Source: Archegozetes longisetosus (Eukaryota; Arthropoda; Arachnida; Sarcoptiformes; Trhypochthoniidae). From it: DNA of 64,000 nucleotides. The notes under the pieces are model-generated. The model did no database searches. It was given only the letters and a program-made list of their open reading frames with translations, and had not been told where the DNA came from. The stretch's first letter is position 1, and the number at the start of each line of letters is the position of its first letter. Made by a program: the position numbers and the translations under genes. Shown piece after piece: positions 11,520-22,749 of this stretch. The stretch is from the NCBI GenBank assembly GCA_018873245.2, contig JAEMBT020000009.1, forward strand, positions 11,753,112 through 11,817,111, given 5' to 3'.

Positions 11520-12850
11520 TTGACGTTATGGGCAAAATGATGTGTAATATATTCGCACACTTTCTTAATATTCAATGTGATGCTATTTGTTGTGAATTCA
11601 ATATTTTTAATTATTTAAATTGGATTTCAATTCACAAGGTATGCCGTAAACACGGAATAGAAACAGGAGAGATTCGAATCAATTGAAAATATACAAAGGT
11701 TGATAAAGCCTTAATTCTATGGAACAATTGAAAAATGACAATTTGTATTTGCCAAATCAATAAATATTTAGGTTTTCACTCAATAAGTTAATTTGTATAA
11801 TTAAATATATGTTAATTAAAAGATGTATATCGTTGAGTGAGTGCTGTTAATTGCCATCTGTAATGACATTTCCATTACAAATAGCACTTTTAGCTCACGA
11901 CCATATGTTCAAATGAAGTCACACTTTGAACACTTATCTTAATGAATAGGAATTAATTAGCGAATAATTTCTAATTTTAGGATTTCAGAAATTTTTTATT
12001 CATTGTTATTTATATCAATCTTTTCTTCACATCAACTTTAATAGTATGAGATTAGACGACAAAATATTGTCGAATAACTCAAAATATTTAAGATGTTTTA
12101 AAGCTGAAGAAAAGGCCAATTGCTGTATATTAGTAATAAATTATCATCCATTCAATAAATTAAAACATTTTCCATTGTGACTGAACAATTTAAGGGAATA
12201 ATTTTGCTGTTCTTCAAACAACTACACACTGAAGATTTTTCTACTTAATTCGTGATTAATGAGGTTTAGGTAGATCTTCAAAGTATTTGTTTAATAAATA
12301 TGATTTAATTAATTTGATCAGTCATACAGTCTTATATAAAAAATATTATAATTAAAATGATTAATTTGTGTGTCTAAGTCTTAGGCGACGGACTTTACTA
12401 TTTGAAAAATATATTATTTTTACTTCAAAACATGAATGCAAAAAAATCTGTTTAATGTTTTTAAGATATAATACAGGCCTGACAGAAAAACTTGGATTAA
12501 CTCTTGTTGATTTTTAAGAATTTATAAATTTGAGGTTTACAGCATCAACAATAGATAGACAGATAAAAATTCTAAATACATGTATTTAAAAGAAATAAAG
12601 TTACAATTCAATGCGGTGTATCGTAGCAATTGTTTCGTTTATCAAAAAAATCGTTGGATACAGTAAAACCTCTATAAGTTGAACACCCTCTAGAAGTTGA
12701 ACAAGATTTCTGAGCATTTCTCATAGACCATAATTTTAAAACACAACTATAACTTGAACACCTTTATGAGTTAAATAGGATTTGCTGTTCCCAAATGTGT
12801 CCAACTCATAAAAGTTTGATTGTAGGTTAAGTTCTATAAAATTATTACAT
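11520..12850. repeat. Duplicated non-coding module, copy A (3' flank of the PPxY gene)
   Basis: From roughly 'TTCTTAATATTCAATGTGAT' onward this non-coding stretch recurs, diverged and rearranged, at 15943-17480, 19363-19618, 21490-22715, 29120-29860, 32737-33560, 37350-39420 and 58450-59330. Shared landmarks are the AAATAGCACTTT / GACCATATGTTCAAATGA part, ATATCAATCTTTTCT, 'GATTTAATTAATTTGATCAG' and the segment around TCGTTTATCAAAAAAATCG. No long open frame is present. It lies 3' of the GH16-like genes and 5' of the FUT8-like genes. Confidence 0.75.
12661..12822. mobile_element. 162-bp Tc1/mariner (pogo/Tigger-like) MITE, copy A
   Basis: The ends are CAGTAAAACCTCTATAAGTT and, inverted, CAATCAAACTTTTATGAGTT. 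TA is duplicated at 12659-12660 and 12823-12824. Modules F and G, upstream of FUT8 genes, lack the insert ('TCGTTAAATAGTTTAAATTC' at about 39350 is an empty site), which confirms the boundaries. Confidence 0.82.
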
Positions 12851-13253
12851 TGTTTGTTTGATCATATTATTTCTTAGCACATTCTCAGTATTTTATACTT
12901 TGCAGGTTTCAGGTACAAAACAATAAAATATAAAAAATAGTTTGTAATTTGTAATTCGATTGAATATTGCATACGAAGTAGGATGTAAAAATTCAAGAAT
13001 AGTATACCTGCCATTTAATCAATGAGAGTCTCTCAATTCTGTGATTAATTATAACTCTTAAGAAAAATATAAACAGGAGATAGAATTATTGTTAGTCAAA
13101 TATCATTCCCTGAAATAATTTTAACTTAAGTAAAATTTCACTTAAGTAGCTTTCTTTCAAAAGATTTTAGCTTAAACGATATCTCACTCAATCGACTTAG
13201 GCGTAAATGGGTTTCACCTAAGAGGGTTTCGCTAAAATAATGTAAAAAAAATC

Positions 13254-15071
13254 TTATGCAAATATCTCTGTGTAATTAATTGGTGCAATTGAATTGTTAT
13301 AGGCATTTGGCGTCTCATAATTATGATCGCGATGTTCATGTAATTCCAAGTCATAATTAATGGTTTCGTAATCAGTCTCTGGTTCTTTTATATTTCTTGT
13401 TGTATTCGAATTCGATAAGTTTTGGTTCCCTTTTCTTATTTTATAGAAAACAAATAAACTAATTGGAAGAAGTATTATAATTGTAATTATAATTGTGGTC
13501 AGGATAATAACAAGAAATGTGTAATCATTTGTGGAGGTACTGATAATATTCGTGACATTTGTTTTCGTTTCATTTTGATTCCATTTGTAATATTTGACAT
13601 AATCGATAATGAATTGAGTATCTGTGAAGTTCTCGTTGATATCTTCATATTTAACACCGTAAGCGATCTGATTAGAAAGAAATAATCCAAAGTCATGATC
13701 GAAGGGCTGACCTTTTTCTGCATAATGACCGTTCGTATCTGATATTTTAAAATATCTGTTCAAACTTTTTTTTAATAAAAGATTTTGATCAATTTTCCAA
13801 ACCATTTCCACTTTATTCCACTCAAATACAAAAACATGAAAACCACTTTTGATTAGAGACAATTGAGTTTTATCCAAATTTGTGTATTCAGATATATCTT
13901 CTCCATATTGAATACCGAATCCTCCGTGATATGACTGCTGTTTTAAATATTCTTTATTCAAAATAAATGTGTTGATATAACCGCTTATTTTTCCTGGACC
14001 GTATACCTTACGCTCTGGAGTCAATAATATGAACGCAACAGTATTGCTATACTCAATACTCGCATTTATCTCAAATTTACCATAAGTATGACCAAATTTT
14101 GTCCATATTCCAGGCACAAATACGTCACAAGTATTGCTAACGTTAATTAGATTTCTTCTAAAGCCAAGCGATAACTTTTGATCGACGACTTTCATGTTAT
14201 TAATGAAACACTTATGATCTATTCAAATCATTCGAATATTTTAAAATATGAGACCACTTCAATATATGTTTTAATTCAATACATTAATATTTATAAAGTA
14301 GAAATTCAGATAGGATTTCGGTTGTGCAGGCAGCGGAAATCCCTGTCTTAAGAAGCCATAAATGCACTGATATAAAAGCCCTATAAACTTTTAATGACTT
14401 TTAATCCAGTAATAAAGTGACAGAATCAAGTGTAAGTTTAGCCGCTAAGCTAAAACATATTTGTAGTAATAGCTCAAGAAGCCCGCACCCAACAAGTTGA
14501 ACAGGAAAGTTATCAAAAGGGAGTTGATGTACCTCTTCAGATGAGTAAATAGAGTATTAACATGATTATTATCTATGCACATCGATCAGTTGATGAAAGT
14601 CATGTTCACACTCTAACAACTTATCTGATGATCTTTACACATCATTTCACACTTAATAATTTTATTAACACGTAGATTTTCTAAAGCATTAATAATAATT
14701 AAAAGTAAATGTCATATATATAACATGTTATTATAATATTAAATACACACCATCGCAATCTCCGTGTTTACTCTTACTCAACAAAATCGGCTTTGGGGTG
14801 AAAGTTTGAAACAGGGAACTCTCTAAGTAACTGCTTGCACTGCCGAAATCCTACCGAAATTCAATAAGACCTATAAAACCTGATCAGTTTTACCATATGA
14901 TTTGCCAATATCTTCCTTCTCAAATTGCCATATGTCCTCGTTAATCTGATTATTCGTAAAGTCGTCAGTCCAGTTCAATATCCACTTATCGCATAAGACT
15001 GAAAATCTATTTAGATCTGGACATACAACATATAATATAACTATTAAAATCGTTTTATTAATAACCATCAT
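13254..15071 (-). CDS. GH16-fold type I membrane protein, copy 1 (catalytically degenerate, receptor-like)
   Basis: Two exons, 15071-14894 and 14218-13254 (phase 1; donor ATG|GTAAAA, acceptor AATAG|AT), give 380 residues. Order: signal peptide (1-~26), GH16 jelly-roll domain (about 30-275), transmembrane helix (~293-317), cytoplasmic tail (318-380). GH16 landmarks are 'WTDDF' (34-38), 'GHTYGKFEI' (102-110), 'FHVFVFEWN' (186-194), 'WKID' (200-203), 'GQPFDHDF' (229-236) and 'IIDYVKYY' (263-270). The catalytic E-x-D-x-x-E position reads 'ISGYIN' (137-142), so both catalytic acids are missing and hydrolysis is unlikely; glycan binding is inferred. The tail has tyrosines at 343, 348, 360, 366 and 375, including YETI and INYTEI (ITIM-like). 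ATG ATG opens the signal peptide. The intron carries a 547-bp hAT MITE absent from the paralogues. Confidence 0.85.
14309..14855. mobile_element. hAT-type MITE, 547 bp, inside the intron of GH16-like copy 1
   Basis: TIRs are GATAGGATTTCGGTTGTGCA and, inverted, GGTAGGATTTCGGCAGTGCA. The 8-bp target duplication GAAATTCA occurs at 14301-14308 and 14856-14863. The paralogous introns of copies 2-4 (117-121 bp) carry GAAATTCA once. No transposase is encoded. Confidence 0.88.
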
Positions 15072-15329
15072 TACTAATTCACAGTCAAATTTGCTTAAAT
15101 TTGTTGTTTTATTTGACAAGCACTCTATATGATAAAATGCATCCTTTTACGTGTCTCAATTGACAATAATTTGTCGTTTTATTTAGAAAAGTCTTTTATA
15201 CTTAATATATTTTGTTTGTATTTATAATTGCCTGTTAAACGATAGATGAATTTGAGTTGATTTACATATACTGAAGAAATAACATTGATCACATCAAATT
15301 TATATTGTATTTTTTGACTTTGTCGTCTA

Positions 15330-15402
15330 TTTAGTACCAATAGAAACAACCTATTTGGTCAACTGCGCCCTACCTATGAGGAAGCCATGAGAAGCAACAA
15401 AA
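15330..15402 (+). pseudogene. Fragment of the PPxY membrane-protein gene (3' end), copy 1
   Basis: About 70 bp match the end of the gene at 10383-10874 (TTAGTACCAAT..., CCTACCTATGAGGAAGCCAT). A 1-bp loss near GAAACAACC breaks the frame before the PPxY codons. It lies on the 5' side of GH16-like copy 1, so it marks a duplicated unit. Confidence 0.8.
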
Positions 15403-15572
15403 GGTGTAGTATCAGGTTGTAAACTATGAAATTTCGTCTTTTACTTATATGAATTGAAAATCTTAAATCTATAAAAATATTGAATAAAAACCCAATTAAT
15501 GACACTTTTTATGTAAGGGGATTAGTAATGTTTACTTTTGATTAAAAAACATTAATTCATATCTGTGTAAAT

Positions 15573-15893
15573 ATGAGTTTAGAAGAACAGCACATTCGAT
15601 ATATTATGCTCTACGAGTTCCGATAAAGAAATAAGGCGATTGAAGCCACGAACTATATCAATGACATTTACGAAAATACATTGGATGTTCGCGAGTGTCA
15701 GTGGTGGTTCGATAAATTCCGATTCGGATACTTCATTCTCGAAGATCTACCCCGTGGGTGCCCCCAACTAAATTGAATAATATGGCCCTGAAAGCACTTA
15801 TCGAATCTGATCCTAGACAGACGTTATGCGATATAGTGGCTATAATAGGTTGTTCTCATGAGCCTATTCAACAACACCTTAATACATTTATGA
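15573..15893 (+). pseudogene. Mariner transposase N-terminal fragment (HTH region), copy 1
   Basis: The translation reads 'EEQHIRYIMLYEFR', stop, then 'NKAIEATNYINDIYE...CQWWFDKFRFGYFILED', and in another frame the 'D.L.ALIESDPRQT'-like linker. This is the paired HTH of mariner-family transposases. An early stop and a frameshift disable it, and the catalytic domain is absent. The same fragment recurs at 21129. Confidence 0.75.
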
Positions 15894-15942
15894 TAAATTA
15901 TTCTTGAATTAGTTAAAAAACGACATTTCATTGTTGACAACT

Positions 15943-17480
15943 TAATTTATTCGTAAACATTCTTAATGTTGAGTGTGATGTTATTTATTGTGAATTCGAT
16001 ATTTTTAATCATTTAAATTGGCTTTTAATTCAAAAATACCGTAAACATGGAATGGAAACTGCGAGAAATTTGAATAAATTGAAAATTTACTGAAGTTGAT
16101 AAAGACTTAATTGTACTATCGATCAAATAATTGTGTCAAATTGTACCTTTTTCCGCAATATTTTATAAATAGATCTGAGAGAATGCTAAAAACCCACCAA
16201 ACAAAAATTTAATATTGTTTTACAGTATGACATTTTTTATTAAAAATTGTTAAAAATTCAACTTTTATAATACATTAATTGCTGTTGAGTTTATGTTGAA
16301 ATACAAGTTTAAAAATATGATATTGTAATCCCTAATTTTTAGCGCAAAGTTTGACATACATAATTTGACATGTATAATTACTTGTTCGATAGTACAAAAA
16401 AATTTAATGATAACAATTTTTATTTGCTAAATCAATAAATATTTAGATTTTCATTCATTAAGTTAATTAGTAAATTAAATATATATTAACTGAAAATGTA
16501 TATCGTTAAGTGAGTGCTGTTAAATTCAATCCGTACTGTCATTTCCATTACAAATAACACTTTAAAGCACATGACCATATGTTTAAATGAAGTTAGACTT
16601 TGAACAATTATCTTAATGAATAGTGCTTATAAAATAGCGAATAATTTATAGTTTTAAGGTTTAAATGCTTTCTTATTCTTTGGTGATTATATCAATCTTT
16701 TCTTAATTTCAACTTTAAAACTATGAGATGAGAATACAAAAGAATACAAAATTTTGTCTAATAACTCAAGATATTTAACATATTTTAGGGCTGTAGGAAA
16801 AGCCACTGAATCTATATTAGTAATAATTTATTATCCATTTAATAAATTACAGCTTTTTCTTTATGGCTGAAGAATCTAAAAAAATGTTGCTATCCTTCAT
16901 ATAACTGTACACTGAAGACTTTTGCTATTGAATTCGTGATCAATAAGGTTTAGGTAGATATTCAAAGTATTTGCTTAATTACTATGATTTAATTAATTTG
17001 ATAAGTCATACAGTCTCTATATAATAAATGTATTATAATCAACATATTAACGTGTGTATGTAAGTCCAATGTAGGTGACAGAATTTACTATTTAAAAACT
17101 ATATTAGTATTAATTCAAAGAATATGGATACAGAAAAATCTGTTTAACGATCACATCACTAAAATGGATTTTAAGGTATAATAAAAAAGTCTGACAGAAA
17201 TTCTTGGATTAACTCTTGTTTATTTTTAAGAATTTATAAATTTAAATTTTACAGCATTAACAATAAATAGACAGATAAAGATTCTGAATATTTAAAAGAA
17301 CTAAAGTAACAATTCAACGCGATATATCATAACAATTTTTTTCGTTTATCAAAATATCGTTGGATACAGTAAAACCTCTATAAGTTAAACGCTCTACAAC
17401 TTGATCATCTTTATATATTAAATAGGATTTACCAGTCCCAAATGCGTCCAACTCATAGAGGTTTGATTGTAGTTTAATTC
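15943..17480. repeat. Duplicated non-coding module, copy B
   Basis: Collinear with module A. It has an internal stretch of about 250 bp (near 16120-16390) that module A lacks but module C shares, and a shortened copy of the MITE at its 3' end. It lies between the PPxY fragment and GH16-like copy 2. Confidence 0.7.
17367..17469. mobile_element. Pogo/Tigger-like MITE, copy B (internally deleted, 103 bp)
   Basis: It has the same TIRs as the 162-bp copy at 12661, TA at both ends and about 60 bp missing from the middle. Its position relative to the GH16 gene is the same as in the other copies, so it was duplicated with the region rather than inserted anew. Confidence 0.78.
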
Positions 17481-17749
17481 AATTAAATATTGCATGCGAA
17501 ATAGCATGTAAAGATTCAGGAATGGTATATCTGCCATTTAAATAAGAATTAGTCTCTCAATTCTGTGTTTAGTTATGACTCTTAATAAAAAATATAAACA
17601 GGCGTTAGAATTATTATTAATAGAATTTCGTTCAAGTATTTTTCTTTTAAAAGACTCGCTTAAACGACATCCCACTCACTCGACTCGGGCGCAAATGGGC
17701 TTCACCAGAGATGATTTCGCTAAAATAATGTCACCTTATAATGAAAATC

Positions 17750-19013
17750 TTATGGAAATATCTCTGTGTAATTATTTGGTGCAAGTGAATAGTCATAGGC
17801 ATTTGGAGTCTCATAATTATGTTTGCGATGTTCCTGTAATTCCAAGTCATAATGGAAGGTTTCGTAAACATAGTCTGGTCCTTTTATGATGTTTCTTGTT
17901 GTGCTCGAATTCGATAAGTTTTGGTTCCCTTTTCTTATTTTATAGAAAATAAATAAACTAATTGGAAGAAGTATTATAATTGTAATTATAATTGTGGTCA
18001 GGATAATAACGAGAAATGTGTAATCATTTGTGGAGGTACTGCTAATATTCGCGACACTTGTTTCCGTTTCGTCTTGATTCCATGTGTAATATTTGACGTA
18101 ATCGATAATGAATTGAGTATCTGTGAAGTTCTCATTGATATCTTTGTATTTAACACCATGAGCGATCTGATTAGCGAGAAATAATCGATAGTTATGATCG
18201 AAGGGTTGACCTTTTTCTGCATAATGACCGTTCGTATCTGATATCTTAAAATATCTGTTCAAACTTTTTTTTAATAAAAGATTTTGATCAATTTTCCAAA
18301 CCATTTCCACTTTATTCCACTCAAATACAAAAACATGAAAACCACTTTTGATTAGAGACAATTGAGTTTTATCCAAACTTGTGTATTCAGATATATCTTC
18401 TCCATATTGAATACCGAATCCTCCGTGATATGACTGTTGTTTCAAATATTCTTTATTCAAAATAAATGTGTTGATATAACCGCTTATTTTTCCTGGACCG
18501 TATATACTATTCTCTGGAACCAGTAATATGAACACAACAGCATTGCTATACTCAATACTCGCATTCATCTCAAGTTTACCGTAAGTATGACCAAATTTGG
18601 TCGATATTCCAGGCACAAATACGTCACAAGTATTGCTAACATTAATTAGATTATTTTTCCTAAAGCCAAGCGATAGTTTTTGATCGACGACTTTCATGTT
18701 ATTAATGAAACACCTGTGATCTATTTAAATCATTAGAATATGTTTAAATATGAGACCGCTTCAACATGTTATAGTTAATTATTTAAACATTTCTAAAATA
18801 GAAATTCAATTAGAGCTGTAAATCCTGATCAGCCTTACCATATGATTTGCCAATATCTTCCTTGTCAAAGTACCATATGTCCTCATTAATCTGATTATTC
18901 GTAAAGTCGTCAGTCCAGTTCAATATCCACTTATCGGATAAAACTGAAAATTTATTTATATCTGGATATACAACATATAACATTACTATCAAAATCGTTT
19001 TATTAATATCCAT
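17750..19013 (-). CDS. GH16-fold type I membrane protein, copy 2 (receptor-like)
   Basis: Exons 19013-18839 and 18720-17750 (118-bp intron, donor ATG|GTAAGG, acceptor AATAG|AT) encode 381 residues with the same order as copy 1: signal peptide, GH16 domain lacking catalytic acids, transmembrane helix, tyrosine-rich tail. This copy starts at the second of the two Met codons used by copies 1 and 4 (ATG GAT). The tail has 'VYETF', 'HYDLEL', 'NYETP' and 'NNYTEI'. The transmembrane segment is almost identical to the other copies, while the loop before it differs (charged residues D/E/K around 'WNQDETE'). No inactivating change is visible. Confidence 0.85.
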
Positions 19014-19283
19014 TATAACTAGTCTACAATAAAATTTTGCTTAAATTTATTTTATTTCACAAGTACTCTATCAACTAAAATACATCCTTTTATGTGTCTC
19101 AGTTGAGAGTAATTTGTCGTAAAATTTGTCGTTTTATTTAGAAAGAGTTTTGTTTGATTAACACATCTTGTTTGTGTTTATAATTTTATGTTGAATGAGA
19201 AACGAATTTGAGTTGATTTAAATATATCTTAGAAATAATATTGATCACATCAAAATTATGAACTTATCTGATTTTTTCGTCGA

Positions 19284-19352
19284 TTTAACACTAATCGAAG
19301 ACAACCGATTTTGTAAACTACATCCTACCTATCAGGAAGTGATGAGAAACAA
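19284..19352 (+). pseudogene. Fragment of the PPxY gene, copy 2
   Basis: It reads TTAACACTAATCGAAGACAA... and ends ATGAGAAACAAAG, matching the end of the gene at 10383 with several substitutions that remove the PPxY codons. It lies just 5' of GH16-like copy 2. Confidence 0.72.
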
Positions 19353-19362
19353 AGATTATGTG

Positions 19363-19618
19363 TTGTATGTTTGTAAAGTTTCTTGATATTCAACGTGATT
19401 TTATTTATTGTGAATTCAATGTTTTTAATCATTTAAATTGGATTTTATTCATAACTATATTGTTAACACGGGATAGAAGCTACGAGAAATTTGAATAAAT
19501 TGAAAAGTTACTGGATTTGATAAAGACTTAATTCTATAAAAGAATTGAGAGGAAGCAATTTGTATTTGCTAAATCAATAAATATTTTTGCTCTCACTTAT
19601 TAAATTATTTATATGGAT
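19363..19618. repeat. Duplicated non-coding module, left part only
   Basis: It matches module A from about 11560 to 11800 and stops abruptly at the TIR element that begins near 19619. The continuation of the module appears only at 32737. Confidence 0.7.
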
Positions 19619-20342
19619 ACTAGCCAACTGTAGAGGTGCTGACTTTTATCACAATTTTACTGCTAATAGAAATTAGTAATTATATGAAAAATTTTGATTT
19701 TTTTAGCAAAATATATAATCATATAATATATTATGTATTATATACATATGTAATAGTGTGAAGATTATATCGATTTCGTTATGTGGTCGCATACGATTCT
19801 GTATGTGACAATTACAAGTGAAGCACATGATGTTGAACGTAAAATAAGACATTACTAGAAACTATTCAAGATTCTATATCAAAAACACCATATTTAGGGC
19901 CTTAGAGTCAGTGGAGATAAAGTTGGATCGAGGACCGCATAAGCTAGCCCCAGGCTCTTAAGTATAGATTCGTTGGAGTTTTCTCAACGAGTACCAACAA
20001 AGACGTATAGTATATGAGTTTAGACTTGAAAACCCCATCATCTCTAGAGAACATCTTTATATCATGATTATATTAATGAATATATTTCGTAACGCATTTT
20101 GACTATGGGTCCAGTTCTGTGACAGAAATGTTTATTATGCGAATATACAGTCTAAATAACCCAATGCTTGGTCCTGGAACAATTCGTGGATATATGAGTA
20201 GTTTTGGAAAATAGTGGTGCTTGTATTTAAATATTTGTGGGCCTAGTGCTAGCCCCTAGAGTCCTTTGTCCAACTTTGTCCCTTCTGGCCCTAGTGCCCT
20301 GAATATGGAATCATTTGACTTAATAAGTTGAGTAGTTTCAAT
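19619..20342. mobile_element. Long-TIR DNA element, left half
   Basis: About 210 bp at its left (CTAGCCAACTGTAGAGGTG...) is the inverted counterpart of the right end of a second half-element ending near 32736. The following ~510 bp (ATAAGACATTACTAGAAA... to AATAACATCTTT) recur directly at 31676-32195. The right TIR is missing here. No coding sequence was seen, and the superfamily is unassigned. Confidence 0.65.
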
Positions 20343-20885
20343 AACATCTTTAAGCGAAATTTCACTTACCCGAAAGCCATTTCAACCAAATTTACTATTT
20401 ATGACTTTGTTCAATCGATTTTATAAAGAGGATGTGAAGTGACTTTCCATTCACTTTTAATTTTAACTCATTTTCGGTACAATTTATAAAGATCAAATTG
20501 CAATTTATAAAAGGAACATTTCTCGACTTATAATATTTATAATTCGGATTAATAGTTTCCGGTTAAAAAAATTTCCTAAGTCGGTGGTAAAGTTTGGGAG
20601 AATAATTTTAACCGAAATTCGGTTTTATTATTATTGAAAATTTAAAAAACAAAAACTTTCGTGTTTAACCGGTTTTAAAATATATAAAAAAATTGATCTC
20701 GGCAAAAATTAGATTGAAAACTTTTCAAGAATGCATGGATTTACATGTAAATGAGTAAATGAGTTGTAAACTTCAAATTTAAAAATGATGTATTCTATCA
20801 AATCATTTATAAAGATATGATATTGCATTGCTTGATTTGTAAAAATTATTTATAAAGGACTTAACTACTTAAAAATTGTTTATAA
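20343..20885. repeat. 545-bp direct repeat, copy 1
   Basis: From AAGCGAAATTTCACTTACCC to the AAAAATTGTTTATAAC region it is nearly identical to 26474-27018. It is non-coding, with no TG...CA ends and no primer-binding site, so it is a segmental duplication and not an LTR. Confidence 0.8.
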
Positions 20886-20887
20886 CT

Positions 20888-20960
20888 TAGTACCAATAGG
20901 AACAACCTATTTGGTCAACTGCGCCCTACCTATGAGGAAGCCATGAGAAGCAACAAAATG
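20888..20960 (+). pseudogene. Fragment of the PPxY gene, copy 3
   Basis: Nearly identical to the fragment at 15330, with the same 1-bp loss, so both derive from one already damaged copy. Confidence 0.8.
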
Positions 20961-21128
20961 TGTAGTATCAGGTTGTAAACTATGAAATGTCGTCTTTTGA
21001 CTTATATGAATTGAAAATCTAAAATTTACAAAATTATTGAATAAAAATCCAATTAATGACACTTTTTATGCAAAGGGATTATTGTTTACTTTTGATTAAA
21101 AAAACCTTAATTCATATTTGTGTAAATT

Positions 21129-21445
21129 TGAGTTCGGAAGAACAATACATTCGACATATTATGCTCTACGAGTTCCGAAAAAGAAATAAGGCCATTGAAG
21201 CCACGAACAATATCAATGACATTTACGAAAATGCATTGGATGTTCGCAAGTGTCAGCGGTGGTTCGATAAATTCCGATTCGGATACTTCATTCTCGAAGT
21301 CTACCCCGTTGGTGCCCCCAACTAAATTGGATAATATGACCCTGAAAGCGCTTGTCGAATCTGATCCGAGACAGACGTTATGTGATATAGTGGCTATAAT
21401 AGGTTGTTCTCATGAGCCTATTCGACAACACTTGAATTAATTTGT
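21129..21445 (+). pseudogene. Mariner transposase N-terminal fragment, copy 2
   Basis: The start codon has become TTG. The HTH region 'EEQYIRHIMLYEFRKRNKAIEA' is open to '...KFRFGYFILEVYPVGAPN', then the frame shifts into 'NMTLKALVESDPRQT...IRQHLN'. It is better preserved than the copy at 15573 but has no catalytic domain. Confidence 0.75.
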
Positions 21446-21489
21446 AATACGTTATTCTTGATTTCATTAAAAAACGGCATTTCATTGTT

Positions 21490-22715
21490 GACAACTTAAT
21501 TTATTCGTAAACATTCTTAATGTCGAATGTGATGTTATCTGTTGTGAATTCAATATTTTTAATAATTTAAATTGACTTTTAATTCACAAATACCGTAAAC
21601 ATGGAATGAAAACTGCAACAAATTTGAATAAATTGAAAAGTTATTGACGTTGATAAAGACTTAATTCTACTGTCAATCAAATAATTGTGTCAAATTATGC
21701 ATTTTCCCGCAATATTTTAAGGATAGATCTCAAGGCAAGGTAAAAACCAAGCAAACAAAAATTTGATGTTGTTTTGCAGTATGACATTTGTTATTAAAAT
21801 TTTTAAGAATTCAACTTTTATAATACATTCATTGTTGTTGAGTTTATGTTAAAATACAAGTTTAAAAATATATAATGATCCCTAATTTTTAGCGCAAAGT
21901 TTGACATACACAATTTGACATGTATAATTATTTGATCGATAGTACAAAAAATTTAATGATAACAATTTGTATTTGCCGAATCAATAAATATTTAGATTTT
22001 CACTCATTAAGTTAATTAGTAAATTAAATATATGTTATCTGAAAATGTTTATCGTTAAGTGAGTGCTGAAAAACTATATTAGTATTATTTCAAAGAATAT
22101 GAATGCAGAAAAATCTGTTTAACGTTCACATCACTAAAATGATTTTTAATGTATAATACAAAAGTCTGACAGAAAAACTTGGATTAACTCTTGTTGATTT
22201 TTAGGAATTTATAAATTTAAGGTTTACATCATCAACAATTAATAGACAAATAAAAATCCTAAGTATTTAAAAGAACTAAAGTAACAATTCAACGCGATAT
22301 ATCATAACAATTTTTTCGTTTATCAAAATATCGTTGGATACAGTAAAACCTCTATAAGTTGAACGCTCTATAACTTGAACACTCTCTAGAAGTTGAACAA
22401 GATTCTTGAGCATTTCACATAAACCATAATTTTAAAAAAATTCTACAACTTGAACACCTTTATAAATTAGATAACCTGCCCCAAATGTATCCAACTCATA
22501 GGGATTTTATTGTAGTTTAAATTTTCATACTTATTTCATTGTTTGTTTGGTCATATAATTTTATTGAGTACACCCTCAGTATTTTATACTGAGTGTTTCA
22601 AGTACAAAATAATAAAGTATAAAAAATATTAATAGATTGTAATTTGTAATTCAATAAAATATTGCATGTGAAGTAGTATGTAAAAATTCAGGTGTAGTAT
22701 ATCTACCATTTATAG
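21490..22715. repeat. Duplicated non-coding module, copy C, truncated by a hAT insertion region
   Basis: Collinear with module B, but it lacks the middle part (equivalent to about 16510-17090) and stops at 22715 just where a GH16-like gene would begin. No GH16 gene follows. Confidence 0.68.
22341..22512. mobile_element. Pogo/Tigger-like MITE, copy C
   Basis: 172 bp with the same CAGTAAAACCTCTATAAGTT end and TA at 22339-22340 and 22513-22514. The right end has decayed (CAATAAAATCCCTATGAGTT inverted). Confidence 0.78.
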
Positions 22716-22749
22716 AGATGAAAATTGAGACTAAGACTAAGACTATACC

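Noticed and set aside
17575..17889. 104-codon plus-strand frame
   Set aside because: Overlaps the 3' end of GH16-like copy 2 and its repeat-rich flank on the opposite strand.
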